A program made the position numbers and the translations under genes. Below, one piece after another: positions 26,557-36,696 of a DNA stretch of 64,000 nucleotides (position 1 is its first letter; each line of letters begins with the position of its first letter). The stretch spans positions 2,492-66,491 of the forward strand of contig NZ_QREG01000020.1 of the NCBI RefSeq assembly GCF_003386095.1. Reading direction: 5' to 3'. The DNA is from Marinoscillum furvescens DSM 4134. GTDB taxonomy: Bacteria; Bacteroidota; Bacteroidia; Cytophagales; Cyclobacteriaceae. The notes under the pieces are model-generated. The model ran no database searches. It worked only from the letters and a program-made list of their open reading frames with translations, and was not told the origin of the DNA.

Positions 26557-29058
26557 ATGGGTATACTAAATATAAGGCACCTGGTTGTCATCATTGCTGT
26601 TGGCATATCTGTGTCACTGTCAGCGCAGGATTTAAAACTCTGGTATGATGAGCCGGCACCTAACTGGAACGAGGCGCTTCCTATAGGCAATGGCAGGATA
26701 GGGGCCATGGTGCATGGAGGACCATCGGCAGAAAACATCCAACTCAATGAAGAAACGCTGTGGTCTGGTGGACCGCATCGGAATGACAACCCGGAGACTC
26801 GAGCTATTTTGGATGAGATCCGTCAGTTGCTGTTCGATGGCAAATACAAGGAGGCTCACAACCTGGCCAATGCAAAAATCATATCTAAAACGGCTCATGG
26901 CATGAACTATGAGACGGCCGGAAACCTTCGGTTGAAATTTGAAGGCCATGAAGACTACTCCGATTATTATCGGGAGTTGGATATCAGCACAGCAGTGCAA
27001 AAAACCACTTACAAAGTTGGAGGAGTAAAATTCGAACGTGAAGTGTTTACTTCCTTTCCGGATCAGGTGCTGGTAGTGAAGTTGACGGCAAGTGAGCCCG
27101 CGAAGCTCAGCTTTGTTGCTGCTATGGACAGACCCGGTACCGCTCCCTTATTGCTTTCTACTGAAGGCAATAATGTGTTGAAACTTGAGAGCAGGGGACA
27201 TGACGTCAAAAGTAAGCGGCTTCCTAAAGAAGCAGAGCCCATAAAAGGGCTGGTGAAATTTCAAAACCGGGTAAAAATTGTTCCTGAAGGTGGAAGTGTA
27301 GATGCTACCGATACTTCATTGGTAGTGAAGTCAGCAAACAGCGTTTTGATCTACGTGAGCATTGCTACCAATTTCGTCAACTATCAGGACGTAAGTGCCG
27401 ATGAAAACCAGCGTGCTATAGACTACCTCACTGCTGCAGAAAAAAAGAGTTATGACGCATTGAAGTCGGCACACATCGCATATTATCAGGAGTATTTCAA
27501 CCGCGTAACCCTCGATCTGGGCACCTCCGATGCGGCCAATAATTCTACCGATGAACGAATCAAAGCATTTAGCCAGGTAAATGACCCGGCTTTGGCGGCA
27601 TTGTATTTTCAGTTTGGGCGTTATTTGCTGATTAGCTCCTCACAACCGGGCGGTCAGCCGGGCAACCTGCAGGGCATCTGGTGCAATGAAATTACTCCAC
27701 CATGGAAAAGTGCCTATACCATCAACATCAACACGGAGATGAATTACTGGCCAGCAGAGGTGACCAGTTTGCCAGAAATGCACGAGCCATTGATCACTAT
27801 GGTGAAGGAACTATCCGAAGCAGGACAGGAAACTGCGGAGGTCATGTACGGCGCTGAAGGCTGGGTGACGCATCACAATACCGACCTGTGGCGCATCTGT
27901 GGACCAGTGGATGGCGCCACCTGGGGCATGTGGCCATCCGGAGGAATCTGGCTGAGTCAGCACCTGTGGGACAAATACCTGTACTCCGGGGACGAAGCGT
28001 ACCTAAGTGAAGTGTATCCGGCCATGAAAGGAGCCACTGAATTTTGCCTGAGCTTTTTGGTGCCTGAGCCAGAAAATGGCTGGTTGATTTTTACACCTTC
28101 CACCTCACCAGAAAATCGCCCTGCACACTTTCCAAACATGGTAAACATCCAGTATGGCGCCACTATGGATAACCAGCTGGTGTTTGATATGCTCACCAAA
28201 ACCGCCGAGGCAGCCAATCAACTTGGCGTGGACAAAGCCCTCGTAAAAAGAATAGAAGAAACCTTGCCCAAACTGGCGCCAATGCAAATAGGGCAGCACG
28301 GTCAGATACAAGAATGGATCAAAGACTGGGACGACCCGGAGGACAAGCACCGGCACGTCTCGCACCTCTATGGCTTGCAGCCATCCAATCAGATTTCACC
28401 CTACCGCACTCCTGAGTTGTTTGAGGCTGCCAAAAATGTGCTGATCTACCGTGGAGACCCCTCTACGGGCTGGTCTATGAACTGGAAAATAAACCTGTGG
28501 GCGCGTCTACTCGATGGCAATCATGCCTACAAGCTCATGGGAGACCAAATCAAACTAGTAGGCCGTCCGGGATCTCCTCGAGGGGGTGGTACCTACGCCA
28601 ATATGTTGGATGCGCACCCTCCTTTTCAGATCGATGGCAATTTTGGATTTACCTCCGGTCTGGCCGAAATGCTCGCGCAGAGCCACGATGGAGCTATTCA
28701 CTTGCTGCCTGCTTTGCCAGATGTTTGGCAAGATGGCAAAGTCACAGGTCTCCGAGCACGTGGTGGTTTTGTGATAGAGTCACTGGAGTGGAAAGATGGG
28801 ACCTTGCAAAAAGCGGTAATTCGGTCCACAATTGGTGGAAACCTCAGGCTAAGAAGTTATGCCCAACTGGAATTACAGGGCAAGGGCAAGCTGAAAAAAG
28901 CCAAAGGAACCAACGAAAATCCGTTTTATAAGACTCCGGAGATTAAGGAGCCCGTGATCGATGATCAAGCAAGCATAGCACCATATCAGCCCGCAAAAAG
29001 CTTCATGTATGACTTCAATATGGAGCCCGGGCACAGCATCACGCTGATTGCCAAATGA
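26557..29058 (+). CDS. GH95-family alpha-L-fucosidase / alpha-L-galactosidase
   Basis: 833 residues. The signal peptide ends near SLSAQ. The family opening [25 protein letters not shown] is present, and the catalytic residues known from Bifidobacterium AfcA are recognisable: the paired Asn in NINTEMNYW (N390/N392), the general acid E519 in STSPENRP and D693 in [10 protein letters not shown]95 enzymes invert configuration and release terminal L-fucose, or L-galactose in some members, so this is the best single clue to the PUL's substrate. It sits directly after GH39 and before an alginate-lyase-type protein with an F-type lectin domain, a fucose binder, which supports the L-fucose reading. Confidence 0.92.
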   Translation: MGILNIRHLVVIIAVGISVSLSAQDLKLWYDEPAPNWNEALPIGNGRIGAMVHGGPSAENIQLNEETLWSGGPHRNDNPETRAILDEIRQLLFDGKYKEAHNLANAKIISKTAHGMNYETAGNLRLKFEGHEDYSDYYRELDISTAVQKTTYKVGGVKFEREVFTSFPDQVLVVKLTASEPAKLSFVAAMDRPGTAPLLLSTEGNNVLKLESRGHDVKSKRLPKEAEPIKGLVKFQNRVKIVPEGGSVDATDTSLVVKSANSVLIYVSIATNFVNYQDVSADENQRAIDYLTAAEKKSYDALKSAHIAYYQEYFNRVTLDLGTSDAANNSTDERIKAFSQVNDPALAALYFQFGRYLLISSSQPGGQPGNLQGIWCNEITPPWKSAYTININTEMNYWPAEVTSLPEMHEPLITMVKELSEAGQETAEVMYGAEGWVTHHNTDLWRICGPVDGATWGMWPSGGIWLSQHLWDKYLYSGDEAYLSEVYPAMKGATEFCLSFLVPEPENGWLIFTPSTSPENRPAHFPNMVNIQYGATMDNQLVFDMLTKTAEAANQLGVDKALVKRIEETLPKLAPMQIGQHGQIQEWIKDWDDPEDKHRHVSHLYGLQPSNQISPYRTPELFEAAKNVLIYRGDPSTGWSMNWKINLWARLLDGNHAYKLMGDQIKLVGRPGSPRGGGTYANMLDAHPPFQIDGNFGFTSGLAEMLAQSHDGAIHLLPALPDVWQDGKVTGLRARGGFVIESLEWKDGTLQKAVIRSTIGGNLRLRSYAQLELQGKGKLKKAKGTNENPFYKTPEIKEPVIDDQASIAPYQPAKSFMYDFNMEPGHSITLIAK

Positions 29059-29187
29059 TCGAATACCATAGGGATGCCCTTACTCCCAGCCATCCGGGAG
29101 TAAGATATCCGGATGGTTGCTGACTTGATGATACCTCCAAATAAGAAGCTACTCAATGCGAAATCGCACCATGATAAAAACAAAAGG

Positions 29188-32100
29188 ATGATGATAAAAG
29201 GTCATACCCAATTGATGCACGTAAGTCGGTGCCATACCATTTCGCTACTCTTGGTGGCGATTTTTAGCTTTATTGCTTTAAGTGTTGATGCACAGAAGAA
29301 GTTCGTTCACCCAGGTATCTCTCACAAGCTGTCTGACTTACAGCGGATGAAGGCCATGATAGCTGCAGGGGTGGACCCATGGGCTTCGAGTTTCGAGCAT
29401 CTCAAAAATCAGCCAAAAGCACAATACGATTACCCGGTTACCGTAGTGAATCAGGATCCATCCTATCTGGTAGATTATTCAGGGGCCAGTGCTAATTTTT
29501 TTAAAAACGATGCTACCGCCGCATATCTGAATGCTCTCATGTGGTACTTCACAGAGGATTCCAGGCACGCAGAAAAAGCCATCGAAATATTTAAAACCTG
29601 GTCGGGGTTGAGAAGAAGTTCATCCACCTTTTCACTCACAAACGGCCGCATTGTAAGGGTTATTGATGCAGCGGAGATCATTAAGCACACCTATGATGGG
29701 TGGTCTGATGCAGACAGGAAAGCATTCGAAGATATGTTGGTTTATCCAGGATACTCCAATACAGAAGTGCCTGAGGAGGCCATTGCCAGCAATGATGTTA
29801 CCTTCTATTGGCGAGTGTACAATGGAGATCCCGGCCGAATTGGAAACCAGGGATTATTAGGTGTGCGCTTGATGATGGCCATGGGTGTTTTTTTGGATAA
29901 TGAAATCATGTATGACCGTGCAATCAGGCATTTGAAGGGGCTTCCTCACCGGTCAGACGATTTGCCTTATCCCTCAGGACCCCCTATCCAGGGAAAACTG
30001 ACCATCGATTGCGAATGGGGAAGGCAATGGAGCCTCAATGGATTTGAATCTACCATCGAAGACTATGGCTACAATGAGGTCATAGGCCATTACATATTTG
30101 AGAATGGACAGAGTCAGGAGGCATCCAGAGATCAGGCACACTCCATAGGAGGAGTAGCTACTATCAACCTCATGTCGGAAATAGCATGGAATCAGGGTGA
30201 TGACCTTTATGGACATCTGGACAATCGCCCACTTCTTGGAATGGAATTTCATGTTCGTTACAATTTGAGTAAGGATGTATCCTTCGAAGATCAGCCTACT
30301 CCATGGGAACCGACTGTAGAAAGCGGTGAATACATCCAACGGGTAACACGTCATAAGCGGAGAGAATTGCTGAAAATAAACCCGGGCGTGGACTGTGACC
30401 AGGAAAGAGTGACGAGAGGAGGAACCAATCTGGGAGCCATCTACGAGTTGCCGCTGGCACATTATAGAGATCGGATGCATTTGCCAAAAGACGACTATAA
30501 GTGGGTAGAAAGAGGTCAACAATATGTAATTCAGGAAATAGGGTTTGAACAGGCAGACCTCAATACCGTCCAGCTTCCGATTTACGGTAGTTTGATGTTT
30601 AGAAGGGTGAGTCCTGGAGACCCTATTAGTGGTTTTGACTCAAATGGTTTGCCCATTTACGCCATGAACAATGTCCCCGGAACAATTGAAGCCGAAAATT
30701 TTGACTACTTCGCACTGGATGGGCAAAACCGGACATACCATGATATTTCTGCGGAAAATGAGGGAGGAGTATACAGGCCCGGTGAGGCTGTTGATATTGC
30801 GGTTTGCTCCGAAGGGGGTTATAAGGTGTCGTCTATAGAAGATGGAGAGTTTTTGACCTACACGATTGCTGCACCTGCAACGGGTACCTATTCGTTTGCG
30901 GTCAGGTACTCAGCACAGAGTTCATCAGGGAAAATAGCCATTGAAATTGATGGAGAGAAAGTGTCAGAGGATGTGACGGTTCCTTCTACTGGTGGTTTTG
31001 ATAGTTGGGAAGATCTTACAATCTCTTCGGCTGTATCGTTGAGTGCGGGTGTTCATAGTGTGAAATTGCACTTTTCAGGGCCTTCATCCTTTGAGCTCAA
31101 TAAACTTACCGTAACTGAGTTATCGACTTATGCTGTTTCTAATCTCGCGCTTCAGGGATCGGCCACACAATCGACATCCCGGGCTAATGATGGTTTTGCA
31201 TCTAATGCAATAGATGGGGATACAAATGGAGTTTTTGCTTCTGGATCCGTTTCACATACCACTACACAGGATAATCCCTGGTGGCAGGTGGATCTGGGGG
31301 GAAAATATTTCATTGATCGGTTGATCATCTACAACCGAACAGACTGCTGTTCCAACAGACTTTCAAATTTTACGGTTGCTATTTTGGATGAAGCGGATCA
31401 TGTGGTTTTCACCGAAAATCCCGCGGATAATCCTCAACCATCAGTCAGCATTGCAGCAGGCACCGTCGGGAATAAGGTAAAGATACAAGTCGAAGGGTCT
31501 GGTGCCGTACTTAGTTTAGCTGAAGTACAGGTCTTTGGTTATGCTGCTCCAAAAGCAACTCAGGTAATCTCATTTGAGGCTTTACCAAATAAAAAGGTAG
31601 GCGATGCAGTCTTTTCTCCGGGAGCCACAGCTAGTTCAGGTTTAAGAGTAACCTATTCAAGTTCAGATGAGTCCGTGGCTACTATTGTCAATGGGAAGAT
31701 CAATCTGGTAGGACCTGGCAAGGTGATAATTACAGCCTCGCAGGAAGGAAATGATGACTATGCTCCAGCAAAGGATGTTTCTCAGACCTTAATTGTAAGT
31801 AGCGCTACAGATGGTAGCAAGCAAAATCAGACAATTACCTTCAATGAGATCCCACAAAAGCAAATGGGTGATGTAGACTTTTCACCTGGTGCAGTGGCTA
31901 GCTCTGGAAAAGATGTGATCTACACCAGTGGGGATGATGCTGTTGCAATCATTGTCAATAACAAAATCAGCATTGTAGGTGGGGGAAGTTCAACCATTAC
32001 GGCCATTCAATTGGGTAATGATACCTACAACCCTACTTCTGCAACTCAGGTGCTCCATGTAGTTAAGAGCGGACAGGACATCACTTTTGAGCCTTTGCCA

Positions 32101-32832
32101 ACCAAGATCGTAGGTGATTCTCCTTTTGATCCAGGTGCGGTGGCAAGCTCCGGTTTGGAAATCACCTACACCAGTTCCAATGAGGGGGTGGCCAAAATTG
32201 TGGATGGGTTAATTAACATAGTCGCAGGGGGCACTACCACCATTACTGCATCTCAAGGTGGGAGCTCCGTTTATGATCCGGCAGCTGATGTGAGTCAGGA
32301 GTTAAGGGTTTTAAAAACGCAGGAGATAATATTTGATGAATTTGAGGTGAAATCACTTGGTGATTCTCCATTCCCTGCAGGGGCTGTGGCTAGTTCGGGC
32401 CTGGTGATTTCCTATACCAGTTCGGATGAATCGGTGGCCATCGTAGATGAGCATGGAACCATTTCGTTGAAGGGAGGTGGCATTACCACCATTACAGCTT
32501 CGCAGCCAGGAAATGATGCTTATTCTGCCGCTGAGGATGTATCTCAAAACCTGGCGGTGATCGGTGGGGCAGTGCTTAATGCTCAGACTAAGAACAAGCC
32601 TTTTTGCTACCCTAATCCGGTTCATGACATAGCCATTGTGACTGTAGGCGAAGCATCGTATCACAACTATACTATTCTCAGCATGGATGGGCGGAGCGTT
32701 CGTTACGAAAGGATCCATGATGACAGCATGGATCAATTACCGCTAAATTTTAAAGGGCTCTCTCCAGGTATTTACATCGTGAAGCTTTCTGGACTTAGCC
32801 AGGAGCATCGATTCAAGGTGATAAAAAAGTAA
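29188..32832 (+). CDS. Alginate-lyase-superfamily protein with CBM6, F-type lectin, four Ig repeats and T9SS domain
   Basis: 1214 residues from the ATG at 29188 (29191 is equally possible), which place the signal peptide correctly (SLLLVAIFSFIALSVDAQ). Order: an alginate-lyase-like alpha-toroid (PF05426 type; RDQAH..and AEIAWNQGDDLYG-like motif), a CBM6-like sandwich (TIEAENFDY), an F-type lectin/CBM47-like domain, four bacterial Ig repeats of 80-90 residues (VGDxxFxPGAxASSG) and a type A T9SS sorting domain (CYPNPV...GIYIVKLSG). The lectin domain has the complete fucose-binding motif H690-X26-R717-X-D719-X4-R724. This suggests an extracellular lyase anchored on a fucosylated, uronate-containing glycan. 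A paralog with a similar tail lies at 43009. The exact PL family is not assigned. Confidence 0.85.
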   Translation: MMIKGHTQLMHVSRCHTISLLLVAIFSFIALSVDAQKKFVHPGISHKLSDLQRMKAMIAAGVDPWASSFEHLKNQPKAQYDYPVTVVNQDPSYLVDYSGASANFFKNDATAAYLNALMWYFTEDSRHAEKAIEIFKTWSGLRRSSSTFSLTNGRIVRVIDAAEIIKHTYDGWSDADRKAFEDMLVYPGYSNTEVPEEAIASNDVTFYWRVYNGDPGRIGNQGLLGVRLMMAMGVFLDNEIMYDRAIRHLKGLPHRSDDLPYPSGPPIQGKLTIDCEWGRQWSLNGFESTIEDYGYNEVIGHYIFENGQSQEASRDQAHSIGGVATINLMSEIAWNQGDDLYGHLDNRPLLGMEFHVRYNLSKDVSFEDQPTPWEPTVESGEYIQRVTRHKRRELLKINPGVDCDQERVTRGGTNLGAIYELPLAHYRDRMHLPKDDYKWVERGQQYVIQEIGFEQADLNTVQLPIYGSLMFRRVSPGDPISGFDSNGLPIYAMNNVPGTIEAENFDYFALDGQNRTYHDISAENEGGVYRPGEAVDIAVCSEGGYKVSSIEDGEFLTYTIAAPATGTYSFAVRYSAQSSSGKIAIEIDGEKVSEDVTVPSTGGFDSWEDLTISSAVSLSAGVHSVKLHFSGPSSFELNKLTVTELSTYAVSNLALQGSATQSTSRANDGFASNAIDGDTNGVFASGSVSHTTTQDNPWWQVDLGGKYFIDRLIIYNRTDCCSNRLSNFTVAILDEADHVVFTENPADNPQPSVSIAAGTVGNKVKIQVEGSGAVLSLAEVQVFGYAAPKATQVISFEALPNKKVGDAVFSPGATASSGLRVTYSSSDESVATIVNGKINLVGPGKVIITASQEGNDDYAPAKDVSQTLIVSSATDGSKQNQTITFNEIPQKQMGDVDFSPGAVASSGKDVIYTSGDDAVAIIVNNKISIVGGGSSTITAIQLGNDTYNPTSATQVLHVVKSGQDITFEPLPTKIVGDSPFDPGAVASSGLEITYTSSNEGVAKIVDGLINIVAGGTTTITASQGGSSVYDPAADVSQELRVLKTQEIIFDEFEVKSLGDSPFPAGAVASSGLVISYTSSDESVAIVDEHGTISLKGGGITTITASQPGNDAYSAAEDVSQNLAVIGGAVLNAQTKNKPFCYPNPVHDIAIVTVGEASYHNYTILSMDGRSVRYERIHDDSMDQLPLNFKGLSPGIYIVKLSGLSQEHRFKVIKK

Positions 32833-32920
32833 CGCATCTAGAAATGCAAATGAGAGGTTGTTGGACATGGTGCTGCTGATTTTGAGCAGATACAGTGAAG
32901 ATATTTTAGACTAGACAAGA

Positions 32921-34666
32921 ATGAAAAAAACAGTAATAAAGGAAGGTTTTAAACTTGCAATGCTAGGCGTGGTAATGTTTGGTGCTACTCACTTAGGCAA
33001 TGCCCAGCGGCTCATTAAACACGATTTCAACGACGGGTCTTTTGGGCCTTATGAAGTAAATAAGTCAGATCAGAAAGCCAGAGTCTATCTTAAAGACGGG
33101 GCTGTAGAAACCCATTGGAAGCAGGAGCTATACAATGGCACCAACTCCGGACGAAAAGCCCAGTTTAGACCCATAGAGGATATCATTTTTACACAGCACA
33201 TTTGGATGGGGCTGCGCATCAAGATCCACGAAGACTACATGAAAGACAACCCCAATACCAATGCAGGGCTCATGCAGATCTGGGGTACTACCGGCGCTCA
33301 GGGCAACGGAAACCATATGTGTATGCTCAAATTTGATGGGCGAAAAGGAGGCGCACTGGTGTGGCAGCATCGGTACAACAGTGTGAAGAATAAAACATAC
33401 CACCTGATAGAGCCTAATTTTCCCAGAAATGAATTTGTAGATGTCGTAGTGCATGTGCAGCTCAAAAACCGTAACAACGGTATCGTGCAGGTTTGGGTAA
33501 ATGGCGAACTGAAGGTCAATGAAACCAATCAGACTATCGGTTGGGGTGAATTGGACGAAACTGGCATGATCAATGGAACCCATTGTTTTGGGACCTCCTT
33601 AGGACAATACAATTTCTTCGTGGAACCCAATACCGACGACTCTTATGATGGAAAGAACATTTCGTATGATGGTCACCTGGAAGGCGAAACACGCACAGTC
33701 ACTTATGACAATGTGGCGCTGTACAACGGCGTAGATGGATATGACCTGGTCAACCCCGCGGAGTGCAAGCCCTTTGAGGCTTATGCCAAAATCGAAGCTG
33801 AAGATTTTTGCGCGTATGCTGGAGTTTCCAAAGAAAGTACATCTGATGTATCCGGTAAGCAACACCTGAGCAGTATCGATGATGGGGATTGGGTGAGCTA
33901 TACGGATTTTGACTTTGGTACAAATGTCGATTCAGTAGCGTTTAGAGTGGCAGCAAGTCAGGCTAGCACTGTAGAGTTGCGTTTAGACAGCTTGTCCGGC
34001 ACGCACATAGGTACAGTAGCCATCCCCGAAACAGGGGGGCAGGATAAGTGGGAGACCATTTCTACCGATGTGGTGGAAGTGAGTGGAAAGCATGATTTGT
34101 ATGTGTTGTTTAAGGGTGAAGGTGCGGTGATCAATTGGTTCGAATTTACGCCTGTTGAGGTGACGGCCATAGCGCTTACTGGTGGAAATGAAGAGCTCAA
34201 AGTCGGAGAGACGGTCCAGTATAATGCGTCTGTAGTTCCTACAACGGCAAGCAATCAGGCCATTGTCTGGACTTCTAGTGATGAAGATGTGGCCATTGTC
34301 AATAGCTCTGGTTTGGTGGTAGCGCTGGGGGAAGGGTCCACCACGATTACCGCCACTACCGAAGATGGGGGATTTACTGCTTCTGCCGAAGTTGAAGTGG
34401 TAGTGATCCTTTCAGGGACTTCTGATAGTTCAAACCTTCAGCTGTACCCTAACCCTTTCGATACTGAATTATTACTAGAGGTAAGCGAAAATGCCTTCTA
34501 TGAGTTTAGCGTTCTTGATTTAGAAGGCATGGTGGTACGGCAAGGGGTGATTGCGCCAGGAGTGTCAAATTTCCAGGTAGACACAGCTGGTTTGAGCAAA
34601 GGAATTTACCTGGTTAGACTTCAAGGCGATCAGGATCAACAAGTACTGAAAGTGATAAAAAAGTAA
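32921..34666 (+). CDS. Jelly-roll polysaccharide lyase-like protein with CBM6, Ig repeat and T9SS domain
   Basis: 581 residues with signal peptide ending in THLGNAQ. The first about 250 residues (LIKHDFNDGSFGPYEV, GLRIKIHEDYM, HYNSV/VWQHRYNS, VVVHVQLKNRNNGIVQVWVNGE) look like the heparin lyase I/PF14099 beta-jelly-roll group that includes glucuronan lyases. A CBM6 follows (KIEAEDFCAYAG...IDDGDWVSYTDFDF), then one bacterial Ig repeat (VGETVQYNASVVPTTAS), then a type A T9SS sorting domain (LYPNPFDTELLL...KGIYLVRLQG). It is exported to the surface or medium. It follows the larger lyase at 29188 by 88 nt and likely acts on the same uronate-containing chain. The catalytic residues cannot be named with confidence. 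Confidence 0.78.
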   Translation: MKKTVIKEGFKLAMLGVVMFGATHLGNAQRLIKHDFNDGSFGPYEVNKSDQKARVYLKDGAVETHWKQELYNGTNSGRKAQFRPIEDIIFTQHIWMGLRIKIHEDYMKDNPNTNAGLMQIWGTTGAQGNGNHMCMLKFDGRKGGALVWQHRYNSVKNKTYHLIEPNFPRNEFVDVVVHVQLKNRNNGIVQVWVNGELKVNETNQTIGWGELDETGMINGTHCFGTSLGQYNFFVEPNTDDSYDGKNISYDGHLEGETRTVTYDNVALYNGVDGYDLVNPAECKPFEAYAKIEAEDFCAYAGVSKESTSDVSGKQHLSSIDDGDWVSYTDFDFGTNVDSVAFRVAASQASTVELRLDSLSGTHIGTVAIPETGGQDKWETISTDVVEVSGKHDLYVLFKGEGAVINWFEFTPVEVTAIALTGGNEELKVGETVQYNASVVPTTASNQAIVWTSSDEDVAIVNSSGLVVALGEGSTTITATTEDGGFTASAEVEVVVILSGTSDSSNLQLYPNPFDTELLLEVSENAFYEFSVLDLEGMVVRQGVIAPGVSNFQVDTAGLSKGIYLVRLQGDQDQQVLKVIKK

Positions 34667-34831
34667 GACAAGAGCTTTAGTGAGTAAAGTGCAAAGGAAA
34701 CTTGATGATCCTTTCATAAAGATGTTTTGCTAAGCAAAAGATCATAAGTTATCTTTTCTGAGCAATGATTAATAAACCTTAAGGGGAAGGGTAGGCAGAT
34801 TTGTGTAAACAAGATTTCTAACCACAATTAC

Positions 34832-36655
34832 ATGATGACCCTTTCCCATTTTTTACTGATCAGGCGCGGTACCACATGGCCGTTTCTGAGATGGACATTG
34901 TTGCTCATATCTTTCGGGTATTTTTCGTCACTTCGGGCACAGGATTCCACGCCTTACTGGAACAGCAACACCCCGCTGGTGTCTTATCGCTTACCGCTAC
35001 CACCCGTGGGCTACCAGCCCACACAGGAAGATCTCGATGGTGATGGAGATCCTGACATCATTCGTTCTGTGACCATACACAACACGCCCATTATCTGGAT
35101 AGACGATGACGATGACATGAAAGTCGGCGATCTGGAAGGAGATACCGATAGCGATTGCCTACTCATCGATGTAAACAAAGACGGCAAGTACGGCGACCGT
35201 GGAGATGTAGCAGTAGACTGGATAGACACAGATGGTGATGGAGATGCTGATATGCAGGCTTATGTAGAGAACAGTACCGCTGACAATCCCAAAATTTGGG
35301 GTGAAGGGCATCATTATTTTTGGGTGCTAGACACAGATCACGATAATGTATTCAACTATATCGACTGGAATACCTTTGAAGTGCGTGCCTGGTTGCACGA
35401 AGGTGGCTCCAACTTTTTAGAAGACTATAATGGTCAGAGTACATTTCTCAAACTGCATTCCTCTACCTTCTACATGAATGATGTGCGACTCAACTGGGAA
35501 AACCCGTTTCTATTTTACGATTATGATGAGGATGGTCTTTCTGAAATGGCCATTCGCGTGCTGGACGATCCTACGCGTGAAGAGAAAAGAGCGGAGGCGA
35601 GGTTGAAAGGATTTCCGCTCAAAGGCAAGGTAAACTACATCGCCATTACGCTGGATCTGGACAATGACAATGGCCCGGGCAATGAGCTGGATTTCGACAT
35701 GTCGTTTCGCTTTGAAGGGCCGGGATTCGATTATATGGATCAGGTGCACACCTTCGAAAACAAGCGTGAGCCAGCTGCAGACCATTTTTTCATAGATCCC
35801 AGATGGCGTCAAACTTCAGAGCTTATCTATCCGGATCATGAGACTACCCCTGATCTGGTGTACAATCGTGGAGAGTGGGAGCAGGTACATTTTGTGTATG
35901 ACGAAGATGATGATTGTGAGCGCTGGGAGCGAGTAGAATTGTATGAACCGTACAACCTCTTCAAAGTAGGAGCACTGAACGGTGGGCTCGACAACAACCG
36001 TCAGTCAGATGCTATTGGTGATCGCGGGGAGTGGGACCTGGACTTTAGTGGTGAGGGCAACATCTACCGTGCGGGGTTTGATGGGCGCATTCACCTCCAT
36101 GGTGCCGAGTGGGGCGCATGGCGTGTGGATCAGCTGGCATTTTCATATCAGGGTTATGGAGGTATTTATGATGAGTATACGAGCAACAAAGAGCGATTGC
36201 AGCTCGAAAACCTCCCGTTTGCCACTTTTCGCTACGACGATACTGATGCCAATGGTTTTTTTGATCAGATAGCTATAGATCTCAATGGGGATACTGTTTT
36301 TGATAAAACAGTGTCGCTTAAAGCACTGGCAATCAGTGATGAGTGTGAAGTAATTTCCACAGCTGATTTAGATTATGAGGCCTATCGGCAGCTGCACACG
36401 CAGATGGCTGCCGACATCTGGAGCAAGGCAGAGGCTGCTTTGGCAGTGGCCAAGGCGCAGGGTGTTAACACCTCCTGGTATGCATTTATGAAAGACCCAA
36501 AGTCTGAAAACCAGCAATACCGCTATGGCTTCTGGTTGCAGTTTTATGTGTACATGGATTTGCTAGATCGGGCCAAGCGTGGCCTGGGTCCATGGTCAGA
36601 AGATGATATAGACCGGGCCTATTGGAGTGGAAACTGGCAATCGCTCCAATCATAA
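34832..36655 (+). CDS. Secreted acidic protein with calcium-loop motifs, function unknown
   Basis: 607 residues, signal peptide ending near SLRAQDS. I do not recognise a family. Many EF-hand/TSP3-like loops are present: DLDGDGDPD, DVNKDGKYGD, DTDGDGDAD, DTDHDNVFN, DYDEDGLSE, DTDANGFFD. The middle is beta-rich and aromatic (WRQTSELIYPDHET, FDGRIHLHGAEWGAWRVDQ), and the C-terminal 110 residues are helical (QLHTQMAADIWSKAEAALAVAKAQG...YRYGFWLQFYVYMDLLDRA). No T9SS domain or lipobox. It lies between a T9SS lyase and a GH43-like gene (41 nt downstream), so it probably belongs to the same operon. It could be a calcium-dependent glycan-binding protein or a new enzyme family. Confidence 0.7.
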   Translation: MMTLSHFLLIRRGTTWPFLRWTLLLISFGYFSSLRAQDSTPYWNSNTPLVSYRLPLPPVGYQPTQEDLDGDGDPDIIRSVTIHNTPIIWIDDDDDMKVGDLEGDTDSDCLLIDVNKDGKYGDRGDVAVDWIDTDGDGDADMQAYVENSTADNPKIWGEGHHYFWVLDTDHDNVFNYIDWNTFEVRAWLHEGGSNFLEDYNGQSTFLKLHSSTFYMNDVRLNWENPFLFYDYDEDGLSEMAIRVLDDPTREEKRAEARLKGFPLKGKVNYIAITLDLDNDNGPGNELDFDMSFRFEGPGFDYMDQVHTFENKREPAADHFFIDPRWRQTSELIYPDHETTPDLVYNRGEWEQVHFVYDEDDDCERWERVELYEPYNLFKVGALNGGLDNNRQSDAIGDRGEWDLDFSGEGNIYRAGFDGRIHLHGAEWGAWRVDQLAFSYQGYGGIYDEYTSNKERLQLENLPFATFRYDDTDANGFFDQIAIDLNGDTVFDKTVSLKALAISDECEVISTADLDYEAYRQLHTQMAADIWSKAEAALAVAKAQGVNTSWYAFMKDPKSENQQYRYGFWLQFYVYMDLLDRAKRGLGPWSEDDIDRAYWSGNWQSLQS

Positions 36656-36696
36656 AATGAGACAAGCATTTTTTCAATTGACGATTAGATAGTGAT

